DNA of 64,000 nt from the NCBI GenBank assembly GCA_963717955.1, contig CAVQXR010000003.1, positions 1-64,000 on the forward strand. The letters are read 5' to 3'. The notes below the pieces were generated by a model. The model was not told the DNA's origin. It was given only the letters and a program-made list of their open reading frames with translations, and did no database searches. Below, one piece after another: positions 1 through 9,572 of the stretch (the stretch's first letter is position 1; every line of letters begins with the position of its first letter). The stretch is from CAVQXR01 sp963717955. Its GTDB lineage: Bacteria > Actinomycetota > Thermoleophilia > Gaiellales > Gaiellaceae. A program made the translations under genes and the position numbers.

Positions 1-307
1 GTAGTCCGCCGCGCCCGGGCCGAGCGGAGCGATGCCGAAACCGCAGTTGCCGCCGATGACGGTGGTGACTCCGTGCAGGCTGGTCGGCGTGAGATCGGGA
101 TCCCAGAGGACCTGGGCGTCATAGTGCACGTGGGGATCGATGAATCGGCGCCACCACCAGGCCGGTCGCATCAACCATTCGACGCGCTGGTTGATCAATG
201 GTCCCGAGCGCCACCACTCGCGACCCCTCGATGCCAACATCGCCTCGTCGGGCCGCCCGACCGGTCCCGTCGATGATCGTCCCGCCGGCGAAGATGAGAT
301 CGAGCAT
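1..307 (-). CDS. N-acyl-D-amino-acid deacylase-type amidohydrolase, 5' part, frameshifted, runs off window
   Basis: Amino-terminal part of a D-aminoacylase-family amidohydrolase, metal-dependent enzymes that deacylate N-acyl-D-amino acids. The ATG at 307 opens MLDLIFAGGTIIDGTG, the usual N-terminal beta-sandwich start of the family. After residue ~52 the frame is lost near position 143-150. Shifting one frame recovers FIDPHVHYDAQVLWDPDLT and then GVTTVIGGNCGFGIAPL, which holds the HxH metal motif and the glycine-rich segment typical of the family. The gene continues left beyond base 1, so the C-terminal two thirds are not visible. It starts 1 bp after the stop of the upstream amidohydrolase-2 gene, so the two are probably co-transcribed. 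The single break could be a consensus error or a real mutation. Confidence 0.75.
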
Positions 308-308
308 C

Positions 309-1494
309 TCAGCCCGCCCCCACAGCCTGTGCGCTCAGATCGGCGGCCTGGAAATGGAACAGTCGCTCGGCGTTCCCCCGGCGCACCCTGGCCCGGTCTG
401 CGGGGCTGAGGCGGGCGAGGCGGTCGGCGATGATCGCCGAGCTTCGCGGCCACGACGAGTCAGCGTGGGGATAGTCGACCTCGACGAGCACGTTGTCCAG
501 GCCGATGGCCTCCAGGACACCCGAGCCGAAGATGTCCTCCAGCAGGCAGACGGAGATGTGATCGGCGACGTACTCGCTCGGTCGCCGGGATGGCCCGCAT
601 CCGGCCCAGGCGGCGTAGCGGTCGTACTTCATGTCACATCGCTCGAGGCAGTGGGGTATCCATCCGACACCGCCTTCGGAGAGGCAGATCCGCAGACCTT
701 CGAAACGGTCGAAGACGCCGCTGAAGATCCACTCGATCAAGGTGTACTCGGCGTTGAGGAAGTCGGTGGTGAACGCCACGGTGATCGGGCTGTCGGGCGA
801 CGGCGGCTGGTAGATGTGCGACGAGGAGCCGATGTGGAGGCAGAGCGGCATCCCCGTCTCTTGAGCGGCCGAGAAGACAGGATCCCAATGGCCGTCACGG
901 GCGTGGATGGACGGATAGCCCTGGGCTGAGGGGTTCTCGCTGAAGGCCACGGCACGGGCGCCAGCGACCCGCCGTGCGGACCATTTCATCCGCGGCCGCG
1001 CCCGGGTCCCAGAGGGGGACGAGGATGACCGGGATGTAACGATCGGGAGCGGCGCCACACCACTCCTCCAGCACGAAGTCGTTGTACGCCTGTACGCACG
1101 CCAGCGAGAGATCCTTGTCCCGGGCGGCCGACAGCCTGGTACCGGAGAATCCGGCCCAGTTCGGAAAGCACGCCGACGCAGCCACCCGGGCGACGTCGAG
1201 GTCGGCCAGGCGGGCGACGGGGTCATAGCAGCCGGGTCGCATCTGCTCGTAGGTAGCCGTGTTCGAATACTCGGCCGGGCTTCGTCCGGCGGCGGTGGCC
1301 ATGCCCATCACCGGAGTCACCTCGCCGTTGAAGGACCAGCCGTCGACACCCGGCTCCATCCGCACCACGTGCGGCGCTTCGGCCTGGTGTCGCCGGGCCA
1401 GACGGTCCTGCCACAGACGCGGCGGCTCGATGATGTGGTCGTCGACGGAGATGATGCCGTCGTCATCCGTTCGGTGTCCTTCGCTCAGATCCAT
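309..1494 (-). CDS. amidohydrolase family 2 (TIM-barrel metal-dependent hydrolase), one frameshift
   Basis: Metal-dependent hydrolase/decarboxylase of the amidohydrolase-2 superfamily, substrate unknown. The N-terminal frame carries ISVDDHIIEPPRLW, the modified HxH-like strand-1 motif, and later YIPVILVPLWDPGAA. The C-terminal frame carries LCLHIGSSS, ICLSEGGVGWIP and VEVDYPHADSSWP, the His, Glu and Asp-containing strands of the barrel. The frames switch near 975-985. Together they give about 395 residues, normal for this group. The ATG at 1494 (MDLSEG) is preferred over the upstream in-frame ATG at 1542 because homologs begin close to the ISVDDH strand. It sits between the GAF-ANTAR gene and the deacylase gene with almost no spacing, so it is probably operonic. 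Confidence 0.8.
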
Positions 1495-1551
1495 TCGGAA
1501 CCCGAGCATATGGCCCGGGGTCCCGGACCACCTGATCACCAATCGGGGCTG

Positions 1552-2286
1552 CTAGTCGAGCACGAGGGAACGGTCGGGTGGCCGGCGCTGCTGGGCCCGT
1601 TCGACGAGGTCGGCGGCGACATCGCGCAGCTTGCGGTTCTCTCGTTGCGATGCGCGGACCAGAAGCTGGAAGGCCTCGTCCGCATTTCTGCCACCGGTGG
1701 CCATCAGCACGCCTTTGGCCTGTTCGATCACAGCCCGGAACTGCATGGCCTGGCCGAGCTGTTCGCTCAGATGCCGGGCATCCCAGTACGCCTGGGCATT
1801 GGCCAACACGATGGCGGCCTGCGTCGCGAAGATGGCGCCGAGATCTTCGTCGGCGGCGGAGAAACGATCGCGGCGGGCGTAGAGATTCGAGCGCGCCCAC
1901 CCCCTCGTGGTGGGCGATGAGCGGGAGCGAAAGCGTGCTCACGATGCCGTGACGGGCGGCCAGCGCACTGAATGTGGGCCAGTTGTGATCCGTCGCCGTC
2001 GAGTCGATCCGATACACCCGCTGGTGACGAAAGGCGTCAAGACAGGGGCCCTCGCCGGTCTCGTACTGGGCGGAATCGATCTCGGGGGACTCCGGATCGG
2101 TGAACACGGCGGTGCGCACCCGGCCCTCGACCAGCATGGTGATGCCAGCCATGTCGGCCGGCCCGATGCTGACGACAGAGCCAGCCCGGCCACACGTGTC
2201 AGGGTGTCGCCGAGAGTCCCCTCCCCGACGAAGAACTCAGACAGGACGGCCACGCTCTCACGTATCGCCTTCTCCGGGTTGGACAT
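1552..2286 (-). CDS. GAF-ANTAR domain RNA-binding antiterminator, two frameshifts
   Basis: Signal-responsive antiterminator of the actinobacterial GAF-ANTAR type. The GAF domain senses a small ligand and the ANTAR helices bind dual-hexaloop RNA. The start MSNPEKAIRESVAVLSEFF at 2286 leads into a GAF domain (GEGPCLDAFRHQRVYRIDS, LSLPLIAHHEGVGAL). The C-terminal ANTAR part is clear: MQFRAVIEQAKGVLMAT followed by ADEAFQLLVRASQRENRKLRDVA. Frame changes near 2170 and 1905 break the reading. The summed length of about 245 residues fits the family. It lies upstream of the amidohydrolase genes, 9 bp from the next one, so it may be a regulator in the same transcript. Confidence 0.8.
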
Positions 2287-3242
2287 GACGGCTCCCACTG
2301 AGACGATCAAGGAGCCAGTCGCGTCCACGATCGCAAGAAGTAGGGCCGACTCGGGGTCTGGGGGCCAGTTCTACTCTCTTCGAGAAGCGCGAAGCAGCAC
2401 GAGCGGCCTGAGTGACCGATTCGCCAGACGGCGTACCGGAGACGGTCACCCTCTGGAGGGTCCGCGCCGCCGCAGGATCGAAGGCGGTTCGGGCATGGAC
2501 GAGCGCGACGTTGTCCCAGATGATCAGGTCCCCTACCCGCCAGTTGTGGCGATAGATGGCCGGCGGCGCCTCGATGTAGGAGAACAGCTCCTCCATCAAC
2601 GCGTCGCTCTCGTCGGCGCCGAGCCCGACGATGCCTGGTGGAGGCATTACGGCTCAGGTAGAGGATCGGCTCGCCCGTGATCGGATGGGCCATGACCACG
2701 GGGTGCTCGGCGTGAAAACCCGGTCCGTCAGGCGGGCTCTTCTCAGCCCGTTCGTAGTCGAAGCCGTGATGGACCTGGCAGCCGGCGATGCGGGACCGCA
2801 GCGTCGCCGGCAGGGTACCGAAGGCATAGGCACAGTTGGCGAACAGCGTGTCCCCGCCGTCATCGGGGACGTCGATGGCGTAGAGCACGACGGCCCGGAT
2901 CGGGTGCTCGCGTGCCGCCGAATCCGAATGGAAGAGCAGCTCACCATCGCCGGCGCGACCTCCGTCGACGCGGTTGGAGATGTAGTGGACCGGCGTCGAC
3001 ATGGCTTCGCCGGTCTGCATGGCCTGGGGTGTCGACGCCTCCGCGGGTCCGAACCAGCCCGCGAATCGCAGCTGCTGGTCTGGTGTGACGGTCTGGTCCC
3101 GGAAGAGCAGCAGACTGTGCTCGAGCCACATCTGGTGGAGCTCATCGGCAACCGCCGGAACGGCGTCGCTGTCCAGTAGCTCGGCCAGCTCGACGCCGCT
3201 GACCTCCACGTCTATGGCCGGAGACAGGCGTCGTGTGCGCAT
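2258..3242 (-). CDS. TauD/TfdA-family Fe(II)/2-oxoglutarate dioxygenase, one frameshift
   Basis: Non-heme Fe(II)/2-oxoglutarate-dependent dioxygenase of the taurine/2,4-D family. The iron ligands are visible as FHSDSA (HxD, residues ~104-106) and, after a frameshift near 2645, as VALVHARTAF (distal His), followed by the 2-oxoglutarate-binding Arg region RTLQRVTVSG. The double-stranded beta-helix frame is typical, about 280 residues to the last motif. The reading continues about 45 residues beyond the usual C-terminus to 2258, overlapping the next start, so the native stop may have been lost to another indel. Substrate is unknown. It is the first of two TauD-like genes flanking a CoA-transferase gene, which suggests a linked oxidative pathway for an organic acid. 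Confidence 0.75.
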
Positions 3243-3248
3243 GTTGGC

Positions 3249-5650
3249 TCAGGCGCCCGAAGCGGATTCGGCGATCACACCGCCCGCCAGCAGCTTCTCG
3301 AATGCCCCGTCGTCATAGCCGAGCTCGGCGAGGAGGCTTCGGGTCTGGGCACCGGCGGCGTCGGCCGCTCCGGGCGCACCGAGATCGCCGGCCGGTGCGC
3401 AACCGCCCGACCGTAGCGGGGGTAGGGACCGAAGCCGGAGGCCTCCGAGGGTACGGAGAACCCGAGACGCTCCGCCCAGGGAGCATCGAAGATGTAGGCG
3501 GCGTGAGGCCCGTCGTGCGCCTTCACACAGACGACCCCTCGCGCCGACAGCTCGTCCTGCCACACCACGGCATCCCGCTCGGCGAATACGGCCCCAAGCT
3601 CCTTGGCGAGCTCTTGATCGTTGACGGTACGGCCGACGGAGTCGGCGAACCTCGGGTCGGTGACCAGCCCGGGACGGTCGATGGCATGGCAGAGCCGGCC
3701 GAAGTACGGCGTCGTCCAGGGCGGCGACGAAGATCCACCCATCCCGGGCCGGATAGAGCCGGTAGAGGGCGTGGAGCCCGTAGACATCAGCCTGGGGAAA
3801 GACACGATCCGGGCGGCCGTCGTAGTCGATGAAGTGTTCTGAGAGCACGTAGGCGTTCGAGAGCATCATCCTGGTCTCGAGGGACTGACCCTCTCCCGTG
3901 CGCTCCCGGGCAAACAGAGCCATGGTCACGGCGGCGGCCACCGCCAGGGCGGCATTGAAGTCGGGATTGGATTCGTTGCACCGGGTGAGGTACTGCGACC
4001 AGTAGGCAAGGTCGTCGTCGCTCAGCTCGACGTCCGGCTCGGTGCCACTCCCACCCCGGACTGGGCCAACGCGCCGCCACAGACGGCGCCGGCGGTCACG
4101 TGAAACGCCGGTCGAGCCGACATCGGACCGGTCGAGCCATAGGAGGCGGCGTAGAGGTAGACGAGCCTCGGGTTGAGCGCCCGCAGGGTCTTGTAGTCGA
4201 TGCCCAATCGCTCGGGGACACCGGGCCGGTAGTTGTGCACGACCACGTCGGCCCGCTCGGCCAGGCGGTGCACGATCTGACGTCCCTCAGCGGCCTTGAG
4301 GTCCAGGATGATGCTCTCCTTGCCCTGGACGCACTTCAGGCCGGCCGGACCGGAAAGTCGCATCGGGTCGCCTTCGAACGGCTCTATCTTGATGACTCGG
4401 GCGCCAAGCTCCGCCAGCAGGGCCGCGGCCATCGGCGTGGCGATCCAGGTCGCCATCTCGAGCACGGTGACGCCGCTCAGCAGCGGCGCAGCCGGCAGCT
4501 GGCTCTCGATCGTTGAGGGTTCGGAGCGCGACAACCAGCCCTTCGGGCCGTCGAGGTCCGCTGGTCGGGCGGGCACGGCCGGGACCCGGGCCGGAGTGGC
4601 CGAGCAGCTGATCAGTGGTCCCAGCCACCGCAGGGAACCGACCTCCTCGTCGACCACTTGGGCGGAGTCGCCGGTGTGGATCAGTTGCGGATGGTTCAAG
4701 GCGGCGCCGGGCCAGGTCAGGGGCTCGGCCGTGACGTTGTCGTCGCCGGCGAACCTGGCCTGCCATTCCTTCCACAGACGCTCCGCGACCCGCTTCATCA
4801 CCATGGCCCGCAGGTCGCGCGGCATCCGCGGGATCCGGGATGCGGGGCGCGTGGTGGAACCTCGGCTCGTCGTAGATGCTCTCGAGCTCGATGGCGTGGA
4901 GAAAGGCACGGAACAGCCGAGGTGAGTTCTGGCTGAACTGCACCCACACACCGTCGCTGGTGCGAGCGACGGGGTAGTAGGTCATCGGGGACGTCGGCGA
5001 GCCGCAAGGCCCGACTGCCGCCCGGCGCCCAGCCGGAGAGATCGAACACCCCGAGGGCGCCCAGCAGACTGGTCGATACGGCTTGGCCACGGTTGGTCCG
5101 CTCCCGCTCGAGGAGAGCAGAGAAGACCCCCTGCAGGGCCAGCATGGCGGCGCCGTAGGTCGCCACCGGAACAGCTGGAAAGACCGGCCGCTCGCCTCCG
5201 AACATGACCGAGAACTCGTAGGCCCTGCCGGCGGCCGCGGTCACGATGCCGTCATGACCAGGGACCCCGCTGAGCGGATGATCACGGCCGAACCCGGTGA
5301 TCTCACAGTGCACCAGCGCCGGATTGGCGGCACACAAGGTCGCCCCGTCGACGCCGAGTCGGTCGGCGACGGCCGGCTCCAACCCGGTGATCACGACGTC
5401 AGCTTGGGAGGCGAGCTCAGCCATGCGGCTTCTGTCCACCGGGCTGGTGAGATCCAGGCGCTCCGTCCGCTTGCCCCGGCCCCACATCCGGAAGGCCGGC
5501 ATCTGCCGAAGGCCGGCTTCCGGTCGGGGGCTCGACGGCCAATACCTCGGCGCCGTTGTCGACCAGGACCATCCCGGCGAGAGCCGACGAAATGCCCTCA
5601 CCTATCTCGACGACCTTCAGCCCGCTCGCCAGGGACTCGACCCCTCCGGG
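3249..5650 (-). CDS. two-domain CaiB/BaiF (family III) CoA-transferase, several frameshifts
   Basis: Family III CoA-transferase with two consecutive CaiB-like domains in one chain of about 800 residues; a single-domain enzyme has about 400. Domain 1: LKVVEIGEGISSALAGMV, then MPAFRMWGRGKRTERLDLTS, ADVVITGLEPAVADRLGVD and GVPGHDGIVTAAAG. Domain 2: SGVTVLEMATWIATPMAAAL, LAELGARVIKIEPFEGDPMR, KESIILDLKAAEGRQIVHRL and LYAASYGSTGPMSARPAFH. The end of domain 2 reads FGRLCHAIDRPGLVTDPRFA and VVWQDELSARGVVCVKAHD. Frames change near 5530, 4950, 4020, 3730 and 3360. The start is uncertain: the earliest recognisable residue (ESLASGLKVV) is near 5645 and overlaps the end of the upstream dioxygenase gene. 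Double-domain CaiB proteins are known in actinobacteria, where they activate carboxylates by CoA transfer. Confidence 0.75.
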
Positions 5651-6491
5651 CCGCGCTCGATCGTGCCGCCCCCACGGGGACCTCGCCGTCGACGGTGCAG
5701 CGGCGCACTTTGCGATGCTGGGGGAAGTGATCGCCGAGCGCGACGTGCATGGTCCGGCGCTCGTCCCACACGGCCAGGTCCTCCACCTGCCAGTGCCAGC
5801 GGATGGTGTGCTCCGGCGAGGTCGCCCGGGCCATCAGGTAGTCGAGCAGCAGATCGCTCTCTTCACCGGCGAGGCCGACGATGGCGTCCATCCAGTACCC
5901 GGCCAGGAAGAGCGCCCACCGGCCGCTCTCGGGATTCCGGCGGACGAGTGGATGCTCCACGCCCTCTCCGTACTCGGACCGGAAACGGCCGCCGATCTCC
6001 GGGCCGAACCGCTCCTCGAAGCGATCAAATCCGTTGGCTCCGACATGGTGGTGAACCCGCAAAGGACGGAGCAGGTCCTGAAACCCCGGCGACAGGGATT
6101 CGTAGAGCCCTTCGGTATCGGCCCACATCGTGTCGCCGCCGACGTCGGGAGCGATCTCCATGTGCAGGAACGCGAACATCGGAGGAGCCGGCACCCAGGT
6201 CAGGTCGGTGTGCCATCGATCGGCCTTCGGCGGATCATCGGCGGTGTCCTCGATGAACTCGAGGGGGCGGTTCTCCCCGGCGAGGCGAAGCACCGGATAG
6301 ACGCTCAAGGACCCGAAGCGGCCGGCCAGCTCGAGGTGCTCGTCGTCGGAGAGCGGCTGATCGCGGACGAAGACGACCCCGTGATCGACGACGGCCCGGC
6401 GGAAGGTTGCCAGCCCGTCCTCATCGAGCCTGCGCACGTCGACGCCCGTCACCTCGGCGCCCAAAGCGGAGTCCAGCGGTTTCACCTGCAT
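5598..6491 (-). CDS. TauD/TfdA-family dioxygenase
   Basis: Second Fe(II)/2-oxoglutarate dioxygenase of the TauD/TfdA family. The start MQVKPLDSALGAEVTGVDV at 6491 matches the conserved N-terminal strand (GAEVxGVD); an in-frame ATG at 6542 would add 17 unlikely residues. The metal motif WHTDLTW is at residues ~101-105. The distal His lies in WDERRTMHVALGDH and the 2-oxoglutarate Arg in RKVRRCTVDG. After this point about 25 arginine-rich residues follow that look like read-through past a lost stop, overlapping the CoA-transferase gene. The gene is otherwise intact. It is more similar to TfdA/TauD enzymes acting on aryloxy- or sulfonated acids than to clavaminate synthases, but the substrate cannot be told from sequence. 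Confidence 0.85.
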   Translation of the reverse strand: MQVKPLDSALGAEVTGVDVRRLDEDGLATFRRAVVDHGVVFVRDQPLSDDEHLELAGRFGSLSVYPVLRLAGENRPLEFIEDTADDPPKADRWHTDLTWVPAPPMFAFLHMEIAPDVGGDTMWADTEGLYESLSPGFQDLLRPLRVHHHVGANGFDRFEERFGPEIGGRFRSEYGEGVEHPLVRRNPESGRWALFLAGYWMDAIVGLAGEESDLLLDYLMARATSPEHTIRWHWQVEDLAVWDERRTMHVALGDHFPQHRKVRRCTVDGEVPVGAARSSAARRGRVPGERAEGRRDR

Positions 6492-6563
6492 AGCTCTTAC
6501 CTCCGACGCCTTCGTCCCGGCGCGACACGCGAGGGCGTGCAATCGGGAGTCACCCTAGTTCGG

Positions 6564-6929
6564 TCACGTTTGGGCTGGGGTCTCCGGTCGGTCGATGATC
6601 CGCCGCCAGGTGCCGTCGGCCTGGCGCCGGGCGACCTGGACCCGACCGCCCGTGCCGTCGGCGGGTCGCGTCGAGGTCAGCGCCAGATCGCCGTAGCGCA
6701 CGGTCGGGAGCGGCTCCTCCACGGAAAACTTGACATTGTGGGCAAATGCTTGTTCGAAGACGGCCCGGATGGCGTCCCGGCCGACCGTCGTCTCGCCGGG
6801 GGGGAATGCCATCACCGCGTCGGGCTCGTACAGGTCGGCGAGGCCATCCAGGTCGCCGGCATTTGCCCGTTCGACGAACAGGCGGGCCAGGGCCTCAGGT
6901 TCGCCGGCAGCTTCGTGCTTCCCTGTCAT
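6564..6929 (-). CDS. NTF2-like/SnoaL-type small protein (DUF4440-like)
   Basis: Intact 121-residue cone-fold protein of the NTF2/SnoaL superfamily, where related proteins act as isomerases, dehydratases or ligand-binding accessories. The pattern EALARLFVERANAGDLDGLA, LYEPDAVMAFPPGE, GRDAIRAVFEQAF and the closing tryptophan strand GTWRRIIDRP are characteristic. No catalytic residue can be assigned. It starts at 6929 and is divergent from the LysR gene at 7025 (95-bp intergenic), while pointing toward the dioxygenase gene 73 bp downstream, so it may be the first gene of the leftward oxidative cluster and under LysR control. Confidence 0.75.
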   Translation of the reverse strand: MTGKHEAAGEPEALARLFVERANAGDLDGLADLYEPDAVMAFPPGETTVGRDAIRAVFEQAFAHNVKFSVEEPLPTVRYGDLALTSTRPADGTGGRVQVARRQADGTWRRIIDRPETPAQT

Positions 6930-7024
6930 GAAGGTCTCCCTTGCTCTGGTCGTCCTACCATTGTGGGGCTTTTGTCTCTAGAAGGCCAAGATCTATTAGC
7001 ACTGGCTTCGTAGAATCACTGCTT

Positions 7025-7941
7025 ATGGAACTTCGCCAGCTGGAGTACTTCGTCGCCGTGGTGGAGGAGGCGAACTTCACCCGGGCGGCCGAGAGGGTCC
7101 ACGTGGCCCAGCCGGGGGTGAGCGCCCAGATGCGCCGGCTGGAGCGCGAGCTCGGCCAGGACCTGTTGGACCGCTCCGGGCGGACCGGTGCGGGTGACCG
7201 AAGCAGGCGCCGGCGGTGCTCCCGTATGCCCGGGCCGCCCTCACCGCCGTCGCCGGGGATCCGGTTGGCCGTCGACGAACTGGTGGGACTGACCCGCGGC
7301 CGGGTGGCGATCGGGACCGTCACCTCGATGCCGGCCGAGGAGCTGGACCTGGCCGGCACGCTGGCCGGCGTTTCACGCCGATCACCCGGCGTGGACATCA
7401 GCCTGACCGTGGCCAACACCGACGATCTGGTCGAGGCGCTGCAGACCGGGCGCATCGACATCGCTGTCGTCGGTCTCGGGACCGGGATGCCCGATGGGGT
7501 CGCCATCGAGGTCATCACGAGCGAGGCGTTCGTTGCCGTGGTGAGCCACACCGATCCCCTGGCCAAGAAGGCCACGATCACCCTCCGGGCTCTCTGCGAG
7601 CGGGAGCTGATCAGCCTGCCCGACCGGTACTGGACATGCGCTCATCGCTCGACGCCGCCTTTGGCGCGGCCGGCCTCGCGCCCAGGATCTCCTTCGAGGC
7701 GGGCGACCCCCGTCTGGTCGCCGAGCTCGCCGCTGCCGGCCTCGGGGTCGGGATCGTGCCCCAGTCGGTGGCCGATGCCCGCCAGGTCGCGCCTGCGCAC
7801 GTCGCCATCACCCGACCGACGTTGCAGGGCGAAGTGGCTCTGGCCTGGAGGGACCGAGGTCCGATCAGCCCGGCCACCCGCGCCCTCGTCGACCGGCTGC
7901 GTCAGGCCATCACGTCGCAGCGCAGCGGCGGCCGTTCGTGA
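7025..7941 (+). CDS. LysR-family transcriptional regulator, multiple frameshifts
   Basis: LysR-type regulator. The start ATG at 7025 gives MELRQLEYFVAVVEEANFTR and the helix-turn-helix AERVHVAQPGVSAQMRRLE. The effector domain is recognisable: GRVAIGTVTSMPAEELDLAG, VVGLGTGMPDGVAIEVITSE, FVAVVSHTDPLAKK, and in a third frame LVAELAAAGLGVGIVPQSVA. The frame moves near 7185 and 7255 (the linker-helix segment reads correctly in another frame: AVLPYARAAL) and again near 7620. The total of about 305 residues is normal. The gene is divergent from the NTF2-like/dioxygenase cluster at 6929, the usual arrangement for LysR proteins that control the neighbouring operon. Confidence 0.8.
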
Positions 7942-7944
7942 CAG

Positions 7945-8424
7945 TCAGCGGACGACCTCGGTGAGCCAGGCCGCCCCCTTGACCACCGCCTCCGCCGGCA
8001 CCGTCTCCCCGAAGCGAACAAGCAGATCGCCGACGCTGGTACGGGCCAGTTCGGCTCGCCACGCCTCGTCGGCCCGGTACATGGCGGCGGCCACCGCGCA
8101 GACCGGCGTGTAGAGCCGGGGCGCCACCCGGGCCGGGCCCTGCTTGCGGATCTCGGTGCAGTTGAAGCTGGATTCGGCGACCCTCGATCGCTTCCACCAC
8201 ATCGAGCAGAGTGATCTCCCCCGCCGGCCGCAGCAGGTGGTAGCCGCCCTTGCGTCCGGGCTGCGACTCGACGATCCCGGCTCGCGCGAGGGCCTGCAGG
8301 GCCTTGGCCAGATAGGGCGCCGGTATCCCGTGGAACTCCGCCAGGGCGTACGCCGGCAGGGTGGCGCCGGGAGGCAACAGAGCCAGGACCGTGGCGCAAT
8401 GAAGACCCCTGCGATGAAGACCCC
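7945..8424 (-). CDS. Rrf2-family transcriptional regulator, 5' end missing, one frameshift
   Basis: Rrf2-type winged-helix regulator. The DNA-binding part reads LHCATVLALLPPGATLPAYA, LAEFHGIPAPYLAKALQALA and IVESQPGRKGGYHLLRPAGE. The second half, after a frame change near 8190, reads SSFNCTEIRKQGPA and YTPVCAVAAAMYRADEAWRA. Homologs start about ten residues before LHC with a short stretch ending in VEW-LHC. Here the segment before LHC is replaced by a repeated GLH unit caused by a 15-bp tandem duplication, and no start codon lies in this frame. The gene is therefore truncated at about 8413-8424. The cysteine in CTEIR might take part in sensing, but the three-cysteine Fe-S set of IscR is not visible. 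Confidence 0.7.
   Translation of the reverse strand, partial: GVFIAGVFIAPRSWLCCLPAPPCRRTPWRSSTGYRRPIWPRPCRPSREPGSSSRSPDARAATTCCGRRGRSLCSMWWKRSRVAESSFNCTEIRKQGPARVAPRLYTPVCAVAAAMYRADEAWRAELARTSVGDLLVRFGETVPAEAVVKGAAWLTEVVR
8399..8424. repeat. 11-bp direct repeat spaced by 15 bp at a likely join
   Basis: ATGAAGACCCC occurs at 8399-8409 and again at 8414-8424. The duplication falls where the leftward Rrf2 gene and the rightward M23 gene both lose their 5' ends. A short tandem duplication at such a point is compatible with an assembly join or with end-joining at a real breakpoint. Confidence 0.7.
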
Positions 8425-9572
8425 ATCGCGCGCCGCCCGCGATGGCGCGGCGGGCGACCTCAGCGGATCGAGCGTGTCGGGCCTCGGGTCGCAGGCCGGC
8501 TGGTCGCCGCAGTGCCCGCGCCACGCATCCCGCTCGGGGACCTGGGGCTACGTCGTCGTGCTCGAGCAGGCGGTCGCACGGGGCGACGACGAGGAGCACG
8601 CCTACCGCGGCTTCGTCGTCGGCGTTCACGTCCACCTCACGGCGGAGCACGCGGGGCTTCGGCCGGCGCCGAGGTCCTCGTAGGCTACGCCGAAGCGGCG
8701 ACCCGCTGGCCGATCCCGCCCACCGAGCTTCCCGGCGAATCGGCCGGGGGGGGCGGGGACGCTGCCGGTCCGGGCGAGCAGAACGACGGCGGTGGGGCCG
8801 GGGCCCCGGACGCGTTGCCCGACGAGCCGACCGTCCATCCGCCGGGCTCGCAACAGACGATCCCGGCGATCGTCCGCGACCCGCCGCCGGGCGTTCGCCC
8901 CGACATCACCGGCAAGGGCTACGTCTTCCCGGTCTACGGGCCGGCGTCGTTCTCCTCCGACTTCGGCTACCCGCGGGCGCTGACCGGCTGGCACCACGGG
9001 AACGACATCTTCGCGCCGCTCGGCGCTCCGATCCTCGCAGTCGCCGACGGCACGCTCTTCTCGGTCGGCTGGAACCAGGTCGGCGGCTGGCGACTGTGGC
9101 TTCGGGACGGCCAGGGGAACGAGTACTACTACGCACACCTCTCCGCCTACTCACCGCTCGCCGAGAACGGCGTTCGGGTTCGGGCGGGCGACGTGATCGG
9201 CTTCGTCGGCGACACCGGCGACGCTCGCGGAACCCCGCCGCACCTGCACTTCGAGATCCACCCGGCCGCGCTGCTCGGGCTCGGCTACGACGGGGTGATC
9301 GACCCGTACGGCTACCTGCTGAGCTGGCAGAGCGCGGAGGATTTGGCGATCAGCGTCGCACCGGGACAGGCCGAGGTCGGCAGCGGCCCCGCACCGGAGC
9401 CCGGGGCGGCGCTCCTCGACGTCCAGGACATCTCGTCGCACAGCGGCCTCGTCCCTGGACTGCTCGAGGAGGCGCTGGGGCTGCCGCTGCTCGTCGGAGA
9501 GAGCGCGCCGCTCGTGCCGGTCACCGTGCCCGGGCTCGTCGGCGCCGCGCCGGGCTTCGAGCTAGCCTCTAG
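8425..9572 (+). CDS. M23-family metallopeptidase, 5' end missing, frameshifted
   Basis: Zinc peptidase of family M23 (LytM/lysostaphin fold) that acts on peptidoglycan cross-bridges outside the membrane. Catalytic features are complete: GWHHGNDIFAPLGAPILAVA (HxxxD), YYYAHLSAYSPL and GTPPHLHFEIHPAA (HxH). A proline/glycine-rich linker at about 8710-8880 precedes the domain, and the segment YVVVLEQAVARGDDEEHAYR precedes that in another frame (shift near 8655). No signal peptide or start codon is visible: the expected N-terminus would lie before 8425, where the sequence changes to the Rrf2 gene. The end is uncertain because the catalytic frame runs on through the convergent SDR gene. The TAG at 9570-9572 in the alternative frame, just after the last plausible residues (APGFELA), is taken as the stop. 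Confidence 0.75.
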
